The notes beneath the pieces are model-generated. The model was not told where the DNA came from and did not search any database. It saw only the letters and a program-made list of their open reading frames with translations. Source: Ochromonas danica (Eukaryota; Sar; Chrysophyceae; Chromulinales; Chromulinaceae). Taken from it: DNA of 64,000 nt. The stretch covers positions 124,001 to 188,000 of the forward strand of contig VKHL01000006.1 of assembly GCA_015146655.1 (NCBI GenBank), in the 5' to 3' direction. Below, piece after piece: positions 56,557-64,000 of the stretch; the first letter of the stretch is position 1, and each line of letters starts with the position of its first letter. A program made the translations under genes and the position numbers.

Positions 56557-56961
56557 ATGCAAACCAAAATAGTAGGAATCCTTGGGTGCGTAATTGGAAT
56601 AGTTCTGGAGCGGAGGAGTGAACGTGGCAAGGAATGGAAGTTTGCAGTCGAATAGGCGGATTACAGCTTTGATTGATTGGCTGCATCCAAATGGTAGTAG
56701 TAATTGTTAATGGTGTTGTATATGCCTCGCTCTTCTTCCCTCCTGTTGTAAATACGTAAGATAGAAGAAGTTCTCTACAATTGTCAAGATTGCTTTGTCT
56801 TATTATATTATCTAGCCCAATCAGGTAAGAACGATTCTTAACCTGAACTGAGCCACAAGGGAAATGACATATACACAGTGGAGCGAGTAGGGAATGGTCT
56901 AATCAGCTTCTCAAGAACAAACATCAAGACACAAAATCCTAACAAAAGCTATCGAAGATTT
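56557..56961. other. Intergenic region
   Basis: Convergent 3' flanks of the COX14-like and TPT genes. No feature is seen. Confidence 0.45.
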
Positions 56962-57924
56962 CTAGTTAGCCTTAGCCTTGGGCTTGAGGACCTCTTCCAG
57001 GATGGAATCCAAAAAGACACCACCAATGCAGATGGCACAGCCAATGGCCTTCCATCCAGTGATGCTCTCCTTGAAGACGATAGCAGAGCCGACAATGACA
57101 ACAACTCTCTTGGCAGTGTTGGCAACTGATTGAGTCACAGCAGAGATTTTCTTCAGAGTCATAGTGGCCAACTCATTGTATCCATAGAAAGTCAAGCCAG
57201 AGAGAATGACATTCTGGTAGACGGCGGGCTTGGTCTGCATCATGTCGACAAAATGAGAGAACTTGTCTCCTTCCTTGAAGTAAACAAGAGGCAAGGAAAC
57301 AATGAAGGAGACAATAGTCATGATGGCAAACTGATTGCCAACAGAACCCATACGCTCCTTCAATCCCTCGGTCTCCATCAGCTTCTTGTTCTCAGCACCC
57401 TTGAAAGAAGCCAACACGTTGGCAATGAGAGCACCAACCAAGCCACCAACGGTGAAATCCATCTCGAAGGAGCCATCAGGCAGCTGCTTCAGGGCAGCCA
57501 AGCAGACACCTCCAATGATAGGAATGAGGCAAAGCCACTTTACCAAACCAATCTTCTTGCGGTAGAAGACGGTGCCAATCAAAGCAGCAAATGCAGGCTC
57601 AGCAGCCTTGACAATCTGTCCAAAGGCAACACCTCCAGCAGCGAGAGAAAAGACAGAGGCAGCATGGGCACCAGCTGAGCACACTCCCACAGGGATACAA
57701 AGCAGAATGTCCTTGAAGGAGAGCTTAGGAGGTGCACGAGCATCAGGTGCAACCCAGAGAAAGAGAGCATAGACCACACCCACGGCAAGCTGAGCAGTGG
57801 CCAGAGTCATAGCAAAGTCAGACCCACCGGCTGCGATGGCAGCATTCTTGTTCTGAATGTTGTAGTAGTAGTTACCCAGATACCAAAAGGCAAAGTAAAT
57901 CAGGAGAGGAATATCGAGTGCCAT
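56962..57924 (-). CDS. Triose-phosphate/phosphate translocator family protein
   Basis: The frame is open from 57999, but MALDIPLLIYFAFWYLGNYYYNIQNK at 57924 is the family start, so 320 aa is preferred. A CTTCAG acceptor lies just upstream, suggesting an intron in the 5' UTR. TPT proteins exchange triose phosphate, 3-phosphoglycerate or PEP for phosphate across plastid envelopes. The domain has about ten helices. Conserved stretches include FGQIVKAAEPAFAAL, GVCLAALKQLPDGSFEMDF and YNELATMTLKKISAVTQSVAN followed by TAKRVVVIVGSA (Lys-Arg substrate site). The C-terminus is Lys-rich. There is no N-terminal transit peptide, which suggests one of the outer membranes of a complex plastid. The gene is on the opposite strand to the Dabb gene. 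Confidence 0.9.
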   Translation of the reverse strand: MALDIPLLIYFAFWYLGNYYYNIQNKNAAIAAGGSDFAMTLATAQLAVGVVYALFLWVAPDARAPPKLSFKDILLCIPVGVCSAGAHAASVFSLAAGGVAFGQIVKAAEPAFAALIGTVFYRKKIGLVKWLCLIPIIGGVCLAALKQLPDGSFEMDFTVGGLVGALIANVLASFKGAENKKLMETEGLKERMGSVGNQFAIMTIVSFIVSLPLVYFKEGDKFSHFVDMMQTKPAVYQNVILSGLTFYGYNELATMTLKKISAVTQSVANTAKRVVVIVGSAIVFKESITGWKAIGCAICIGGVFLDSILEEVLKPKAKAN

Positions 57925-58273
57925 GTTTTTGCTGAAGAAATGGAAAACAGAATGGATTATGATCAGCCCAATGTTGCGTGTCCACGAAGTTGTGACCACA
58001 GCCTTTGACTACTGCGTAAGTTTTGCATTCTTTCAGAAGACAACGTCAGAAGTTGACCTCCACAAGGCAGGGCCTTGAACCACCAGATCGCACGTCACAC
58101 TTTCCACCCAGGAGGGATATTCCATGGAATATTCCATCCTTTCCAGCAATAAACGCGTTTCATGGACAAAGTCGTTGCTTGGTCTCCATTGCTCCACCTC
58201 CTCTTTGTCGATGATATTCTCCCTCTTGACAGAACAATCCAATCCATCCTAAAAGAAGAATAGGAAAGTAGTC
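57925..58273. promoter_or_regulatory. Divergent promoter region of TPT and Dabb genes
   Basis: A 349-bp interval that includes the likely 5' UTR intron acceptor of the TPT gene (about 57930-57935). A GGAATATTCCAT-like palindrome (TATTCCATGGAATATTCCA at about 58119-58137) is visible. No gene is supported. Confidence 0.4.
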
Positions 58274-58738
58274 ATGCTGTATCATATAGTTGTCTTTAAA
58301 TTTCGTTCGAATATTTCTGCGGAAGAAATTGCGCAATTTGTGGCAGGTGTGGAAAGTCTGAAGCAAATTGACGGTGTGCTCACCACTCAATGCGGAGAGC
58401 TCAGTAAAACCCTCTATCCCAATTATAATGATCGTACAAAAGGCTATACCCATTCTTTGATGGTGTTGTTAAACGATGCAGATGCTCTAGAAAAGTATGA
58501 CAGTCATCCCTTCCATGAGGAGGTCAAGCAGAACTGCATCCTCCCTTTGATTGATAAGCAAGCTGATAGCCCTGTCTTAGCGTTGGATTATTTTGGTAAA
58601 TTGCCTGATGAGAAAAACGAAGAGGTGGCACCACCAAAGTCGACCTTTCAATCAGTGGGATCGTGGTTAGCAGCGATAGGCTTAGTCTCGGTCTTGGCTT
58701 ATGGAGTCTTTAAACTGCGCTCTGCTCGTCGTCTATAG
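58274..58738 (+). CDS. Tail-anchored stress-responsive A/B barrel (Dabb) protein
   Basis: A 154-aa protein. Residues 1-100 are a Dabb dimeric alpha/beta barrel: MLYHIVVFKFRSNISAEEI, YTHSLMVLLNDADALEKYDSHP and HEEVKQNCILPLI are the typical strands and HPxH-like segment. A short Pro/Lys linker follows. The C-terminus is a single membrane span (WLAAIGLVSVLAYGVFKL) and a basic RSARRL tail, so it is probably anchored to an organelle membrane with the barrel in the cytosol. Most Dabb proteins have no membrane anchor. The function is not known; some members are small hydrolases or cyclases. Confidence 0.85.
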   Translation: MLYHIVVFKFRSNISAEEIAQFVAGVESLKQIDGVLTTQCGELSKTLYPNYNDRTKGYTHSLMVLLNDADALEKYDSHPFHEEVKQNCILPLIDKQADSPVLALDYFGKLPDEKNEEVAPPKSTFQSVGSWLAAIGLVSVLAYGVFKLRSARRL

Positions 58739-59100
58739 GCTGATGTTGCCCGTGGAGAGATGAAATTATGGACTTTTTTTGTTTGGAAACGCAAGATTGT
58801 GGCGGAAGCGACAGAGCATCGGCTACAAGATACGCGGAACCATTGCCTCTTGCTGCTCTATTTCTCTTGTGCCTATATTGAGACAATATACAGTAATGGC
58901 AGTAGGATCATTGAAATGCAGTTGATAAGATGACGTTTTTCTTTTTGCTCCTTCTTTTTTTATCGTTTTCTATCGTTCCCCACATTGATGGATGAGGAAC
59001 AGACAAATCGTGCACGCAAAGTGGTCAATAGTAATATACACTGAAAAAAACTGCCAAGCTCTTCCCTCGAGGATTTGTCTGGACAATATGGAACTTTCAA
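58739..59100. other. Intergenic region
   Basis: Convergent 3' flanks with T runs near 58774 and 58936-58960. No gene is seen. Confidence 0.45.
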
Positions 59101-60740
59101 CTAAATAGCATCACCCTCATCTTCGTCATGGAGCTCCTTGTAGGTATTCAACGCAGCTTCACTTTTCTTCATAAACAAGTGTGGCGCCTTCGTTTTTCCT
59201 TCTTTTTCACCAGATGATGATGGCTTTGATGACAAATGATCAGAACCTTCCTCCTCTAGATATTCTCTTTCTTCATCGGACATATTTTTTGTAAACACAC
59301 TCTTGTCAGGATATGACCCTGCCACAAAGTATGCTGAGCCCACAAGAAACATCAAACTCTCCAAGAAACTGTCATAAACAATCAAGCCAGTCAGTAAACT
59401 CTGAAAACAGTATGAAGGGAGAAACTTACAAGGTTGTATCGGTCCAAATATGCAGAGGACTACTTTCTGAAAGTGCAACGAGCATGTTGATAAATGTGCC
59501 AAACGCTAGTATGAGACTTCCCCAAAAGAAGATCCAGGAGCCTCCTAGCCAATCATTGATGAAGTAATGCTCTCGAGTTGCTTGTGATGAGCAAGGCATA
59601 AAGTACCGTGACAAGGGCAACAAAATATCTTTGTGTTGCACAGCCTAACCACGACAGTAACATGTCAAAAGAGTACTAGCACATGTTCGATATACATACA
59701 CCTACCTTATCTGTTGGATAGCATGCTCTTACAAAGATCAAGCAACAAATGGTCCCCAAAATAGAGAACAACAATCCACAAAAATACAAAATACCTTCGT
59801 CTCCAGCCGTAAGAAAAAGGCCAAAATATGGTACAAATGGCATAGTCATGCCTACAAATAACCACGATGCAAGGAGCTCGTCACTTTGTAGATGATACCA
59901 AGTGAACAGTGGCGGCAACGGTGGATCTTCATGAAATGCTCGAACGAAGGCCAAGGAGCCCAGCGATGAAAATAATGCTGCTATAAGCATCATATACCAG
60001 CTAGCCTCATATATATCATGAGAGAGAATGGAGTCGTCATCGCCAAGGAAATGGGCATCTCTATTGTCAATCACCACTGCACAGGTAACCACCCACATAA
60101 TAGAGCCCCAGGCAAACCACCAAGAACCATGAATCAGATCATTTGATAGGAAAACTGGTAGATATATAAAAGCTCCTCTTTTACCAACAATACGATCATG
60201 TTTACTTCGTTCATCATATCGATCCATTGCCATGGTAACTGCTCGTCTCATAACAGATTGACGGGAACGCATGATGAAAACCCGTTGTTGCTCTTTATAG
60301 AGACTTAATTCATTTCTAGGAATATTATCAATATTGTGCTGTTTGGCAACACTCTTCAAGGCATCTAAAAAAGGCTTTAGTTCCTCTTCTGGAAGAATGC
60401 AGCGGAAATACGATTCTACACGATCGAGAGTCTGACATTTCACCACCAGACCAAATTCAACTTTCTCATTTGAAGAATCTGACTGCTCATGAGTAATGAG
60501 AGAGACTTCAATGGTGTCCAAGAGAAATTTTTTGTGGCGTGGGCACTTCTCATTGGTTGGATCCATCTTGGCATCGGAAGGTCGATAGTAACTAAGAGTT
60601 CCATCCGAAGAAATTCGAACACAACGAACTATCCATGCTTTCCATACTAGTGAAAATCGCCATTTTCGATCACGCAATGCAGAGAACATCACATGATCAT
60701 TCTCATAAATGAAACTGTGGAATTTATGTGAAGGTGGCAT
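59101..60740 (-). CDS. PH-domain and YrhK-like membrane protein (3 exons, 505 aa)
   Basis: Exons 60740-59706, 59644-59430 and 59368-59101 join cleanly (phases 0 and 2). The first ~135 residues look like a PH domain (KWRFSLVWKAWIVRCVRISSDGTLSYYRP; then a long VSLITHEQ...VEFGLVVK... strand set). The membrane part has repeated hydrophobic pairs. DLIHGSWWFAWGSIMWV, LLASWLFVGMTMPFV and NDWLGGSWIFFWGSLI share a W-x-F-x-G-S pattern, as in YrhK-domain proteins. The exon-3 segment FFLESLMFLVGSAYFVAGSYPD closes the last pair. The tail is acidic and Ser/Lys-rich. The function is unknown; the PH domain suggests phosphoinositide-directed placement. Confidence 0.75.
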
Positions 60741-61289
60741 TCGATATGTCGCAAGGCTTTCCTAACTCACGATAATGATGATAAATTGTAACTCTTAGCT
60801 CTGGTTTCCCTCCCAGCTCTCAGCCCATTGGCTGTTGGTGAATCTCTTCCTTCTCTTTTCTCGCCTGAGCAAGTCACCTCTGGCTGACAATCTGTGTTGT
60901 TGCTGTGCTGCTCTCTCTTCCCTCGCCACCACTGCAGCAGAAGCAACTGCCCGCGGCCCTGCTGGGACAGAAGCGAGAAAAGGTTACGGTATATCTCGAA
61001 CAGCGAACATAAGTACCGTTGGCATAGATCTAATGAGGGATTATGTCGAAGCACACATTTTGTACCACACATTTTGTCCCATCCAGAAGATCATTTTACA
61101 AACGAACACATCCTTCAAAATGCGAGATAGCGAAGAAATTCCGAAGTGTCACAAATGAATTTCTGATCCAAATATCTTCATAAGCATCACAAACCCAATC
61201 CCACCTTCAACCTCAAACAGAACCGTTTGATTCAGTGCATCTATTAACTTATCATGTAAAGAGTACATGTACTCTGCGCGACTGTCTCC
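60741..61289. other. Intergenic region
   Basis: It lies upstream of the PH/YrhK gene and downstream of the dehydrogenase gene (both minus strand). The Ser/Cys-rich short frames seen on both strands have no motif. Nothing else is found. Confidence 0.45.
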
Positions 61290-62606
61290 TTACAATGTTG
61301 CCGTGTCAATGACAAAGCGATACTTCACATCACTACGCAAGGTTCTCTCATACGCCTCATTGATCTTGGCTGCAGGAATCACTTCCACATCGGACACAAT
61401 GTTCTTGCGGCCACAGAAGTCCAACATCTCCTGAGTCTCACGAATGCCGCCAATCGCAGAGCCTGCCAACAGACGACGACCTTCCACCAGAGGATGGTTA
61501 TACATGGACAGAGGCTTCTCAGGAACTCCAACCATCACCATAACACCATCATGCTTCAGAAGACGAAGATAGGTGTTGATATCATGATCAGCGGCGATGG
61601 TGTTGAGGATGAAATCAAAAGTACCCATGACGGACTTCACCTCCTCAGTATTCTTCATATCCACATAGGCATCTGCACGCAAATCCACTAAGGCAGAGTC
61701 CTTCTTACCATTGCCACGAGACAGCACTGTAGTGTGAGCACCCAAAGCCACGCCAAACTTCACTCCCATATGACCCAATCCTCCCAACCCAGCCACAGCA
61801 AACTTATGGTAAGGACGCAACCCAAAGTGCATCAGCGGAGAGTAGCTGGTGATGCCTGCACACAGCAGAGGAGCCACTCCTTTGATGTCCAAGTTCTCTG
61901 GGACACCCACCACATAGTTTTCATCCACCACAATGCGCTGGGAATATCCGCCATAAGTCACATTGCCGCCTTTCTCGTTATACTCCTCACAGTGAGGATA
62001 GCGATAGGTAGCTCCGTAGGTAAGGATGGAACCAGTGGAACAGTACTGCTCATCACCCAGGCGACAGGAACGGCAATTGCGGCAGCTATCAGACCAACCA
62101 TCAACACTCCTTCAGTAACATTCCTTTCCAGGCGCAATATCGACAATATCAACTCAACTCACCTATCTACCATACAGCCAACTCCCACGCGTTGACCCAC
62201 TTGGAATTTTGACGCTTTATTACCAACACTTTCCACCACTCCCACAATCTCATGACCAGGAACCCTGGAATTGTACAATCATTGCTTGTCAGCAAGCACG
62301 CATGAATACTTACAAGGGAATGAGCGATCTAAGATATCTTACATGGGGAAGATGCCTGGTCCCCAAGTGGCTTTCCATTCATCTCTCGTCTAACAAACAG
62401 CAGCGTATCTTCAGTCAGCTGGCTCTTCCACTTTAACAAAAGGTGAGGAGGACTGTACTTACCATGTGGATGTCGGAGTGGCAGATTCCAGCATACAAGA
62501 TCTTGATGGACACATCATGAGGTCCAGGAGCGCGACGACTAATGGTGGCGGGCACTAAAGCTTCAGTAGCACTAGGAGCCCAGTAGCATTTCACTTCAGA
62601 TGACAT
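61290..62606 (-). CDS. Cinnamyl-alcohol-dehydrogenase-like zinc alcohol dehydrogenase, left copy
   Basis: Exons 62606-62463, 62389-62343, 62264-62163 and 62085-61290 join in frame to 362 aa. It is a medium-chain NADP(H)-type alcohol dehydrogenase of the CAD/YahK branch. The catalytic zinc ligands lie in [10 protein letters not shown] and [10 protein letters not shown]. The structural zinc site is [15 protein letters not shown]. The Rossmann motif is [17 protein letters not shown] residue after the second strand (TVLSRG) suggests NADPH preference. The C-terminus ([27 protein letters not shown]) is typical. Likely cytosolic aldehyde reduction. Exons and introns match the copy starting at 63235. 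Confidence 0.93.
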
Positions 62607-62823
62607 TTTAATTGAGCAAAGGGGTGAGCAAAAGGTGCAAGATTGCAAGGTGTTCGATCAGTAAATCGATTGTGATAGTCCAACCCAAGAGCATTTTTCT
62701 TTACTTGGTCAGAAAGGAGGTGTTTGGTTCGGTGCGATGTGTTGGCAAAGGAAGGGCACTCATTGGGGAGAGCCTCTTGGGGAGGTGCCCATCTTCACCC
62801 AGCTGCCTTAACTTGTCACCATC
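61841..62823 (-). repeat. Inverted repeat, left arm (within window)
   Basis: It pairs in inverted orientation with 63020-64000. From the ATG inward the arms look identical, including introns. The outermost ~215 bp upstream of the ATGs has about ten differences. The left arm is only bounded here because the right one is cut at base 64000. Confidence 0.93.
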
Positions 62824-63019
62824 CTCCAAGCCAAGCACTTTTTGCGATAATTATGCCATCAGTTTAAACTTAACTAAGCTATCCATCCAAAATTAAGCCG
62901 ATTATTGTTACGATATAATATTTCTATTTCTTATTTTTGTTATGAAGTTTAGTTAACTGAACAACAATTGAACTAACAATTCAAGAAGTAGCTTTGTTGT
63001 TCATTGATAAAAAGCAACA
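62824..63019. promoter_or_regulatory. Spacer of the inverted repeat, shared promoter
   Basis: 196 bp of A/T-rich unique sequence between the arms. It contains a 10-bp inverted repeat, TGAACAACAA (62958-62967) with TTGTTGTTCA (62994-63003). The two dehydrogenase genes are transcribed outward from it. Confidence 0.6.
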
Positions 63020-64000
63020 GATGGTGACAAGTTAAGACAGCTGAGTGAAGATGGGCACTCCCCAAGAGGCTCTCCCCAATGAGTGCCCCTCCTCTGCCAA
63101 CACATCGTACCGAACCAAACACCTCCTTTCTGACCAAGTAAAGAAAAATGCTCTTGGTTGGACTATCACAATTGATTTACTGATCGAACACCTTGCAATC
63201 TTGCACCTTTTGCTCACCCCTTTGCTCAATTAAAATGTCATCTGAAGTGAAATGCTACTGGGCTCCTAGTGCTACTGAAGCTTTAGTGCCCGCCACCATT
63301 AGTCGTCGCGCTCCTGGACCTCATGATGTGTCCATCAAGATCTTGTATGCTGGAATCTGCCACTCCGACATCCACATGGTAAGTACAGTCCTCCTCACCT
63401 TTTGTTAAAGTGGAAGAGCCAGCTGACTGAAGATACGCTGCTGTTTGTTAGACGAGAGATGAATGGAAAGCCACTTGGGGACCAGGCATCTTCCCCATGT
63501 AAGATATCTTAGATCGCTCATTCCCTTGTAAGTATTCATGCGTGCTTGCTGACAAGCAATGATTGTACAATTCCAGGGTTCCTGGTCATGAGATTGTGGG
63601 AGTGGTGGAAAGTGTTGGTAATAAAGCGTCAAAATTCCAAGTGGGTCAACGCGTGGGAGTTGGCTGTATGGTAGATAGGTGAGTTGAGTTGATATTGTCG
63701 ATATTGCGCCTGGAAAGGAATGTTACTGAAGGAGTGTTGATGGTTGGTCTGATAGCTGCCGCAATTGCCGTTCCTGTCGCCTGGGTGATGAGCAGTACTG
63801 TTCCACTGGTTCCATCCTTACCTACGGAGCTACCTATCGCTATCCTCACTGTGAGGAGTATAACGAGAAAGGCGGCAATGTGACTTATGGCGGATATTCC
63901 CAGCGCATTGTGGTGGATGAAAACTATGTGGTGGGTGTCCCAGAGAACTTGGACATCAAAGGAGTGGCTCCTCTGCTGTGTGCAGGCATCACCAGCTACT
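63020..64000 (+). repeat. Inverted repeat, right arm (runs off right edge)
   Basis: Mirror of 61841-62823. It may continue beyond the window. Confidence 0.93.
63235..64000 (+). CDS. Cinnamyl-alcohol-dehydrogenase-like zinc alcohol dehydrogenase, right copy (partial)
   Basis: Exons 63235-63378, 63452-63498, 63577-63678 and 63756 onward mirror the left copy exactly in phase and length. They encode the same [16 protein letters not shown] start, both zinc sites and the [19 protein letters not shown] segment. The window ends in exon 4 before the Rossmann fold, so whether the remainder is intact is unknown. The head-to-head layout with its twin makes co-expression likely. Confidence 0.92.

Noticed and set aside
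57130-57678. 182-codon plus-strand frame
   Set aside because: Antisense shadow of the phosphate translocator gene; composition mirrors its codon pattern.
62612-62896. Open frame across the dehydrogenase promoter, mirrored at 63032-63229
   Set aside because: It runs antisense through promoter sequence and is mirrored only because of the inverted repeat; no motif.

Overview
The window is eukaryotic nuclear DNA from a compact protist genome. Genes lie close together on both strands, and most introns I could place are about 60-100 bp with GT-AG ends. Two genes point to an alga with a complex (secondary red-type) plastid: a DNL zinc-finger protein whose N-terminus is a signal peptide followed by a Phe-led transit-like stretch, and a triose-phosphate/phosphate translocator homologue. 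A SHIPPO-repeat protein and an LRRC61-like protein suggest the cell also builds cilia. A photosynthetic stramenopile fits best; this is inference, not proof. No rRNA, CRISPR, LTR element or DNA transposon was recognised.

Layout. 1-2.6 kb: a minus-strand gene running off the left edge, with a P-loop NTPase followed by a nuclease-like QxK motif (Crinkler/RHS-type architecture). 3.2-3.5 kb: a small spliced gene of unknown function. 4.6-7.8 kb: topoisomerase III beta with RGG boxes. 8.4-12.3 kb: two tandem class-3 lipase paralogues sharing a near-identical core. 12.7-14.2 kb: a bacterial-like VOC protein divergent from a 2OG-Fe(II) oxygenase. 14.4-15.5 kb: LRR protein. 15.6 kb: tRNA-Met(CAT). 16.4-19.4 kb: an AMPK/MARK-like kinase, divergent from a giant VPS13-family lipid-transfer protein (19.9-35.5 kb, 5158 aa from two exons).

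35.8-38.0 kb: SLC17-type MFS transporter (7 exons). 38.5-40.8 kb: APC amino-acid/polyamine permease (5 exons) with a long CA repeat in an intron. 41.1-42.5 kb: glycosyltransferase-like type II membrane protein. 43.3-44.4 kb: MATH-BTB protein. 44.8-45.4 kb: plastid DNL zinc finger. 45.6-46.6 kb: syntaxin-5-like Qa-SNARE. 46.9-48.1 kb: SHIPPO protein. 48.5-50.4 kb: WDR70. 50.6-54.9 kb: an IQ/WW/B-box protein. 56.3 kb: COX14-like protein. 57.0-57.9 kb: TPT-family translocator. 58.3 kb: tail-anchored Dabb protein. 59.1-60.7 kb: PH plus YrhK-like membrane protein.

61.3-64.0 kb: two cinnamyl-alcohol-dehydrogenase-like genes arranged head to head as a long inverted repeat, the second cut by the window edge.

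Most genes are housekeeping (lipid transfer, vesicle fusion, RNA/DNA topology, transport, organelle assembly) and do not form one pathway. The parts that look least ordinary are the left-edge NTPase/nuclease gene, the lipase pair with a conversion-like patch, the VPS13 protein with a DEP-like insert inside a PH domain, and the palindromic dehydrogenase pair. Splice joints were worked out by reading frame and GT-AG signals only; no transcript data were available.
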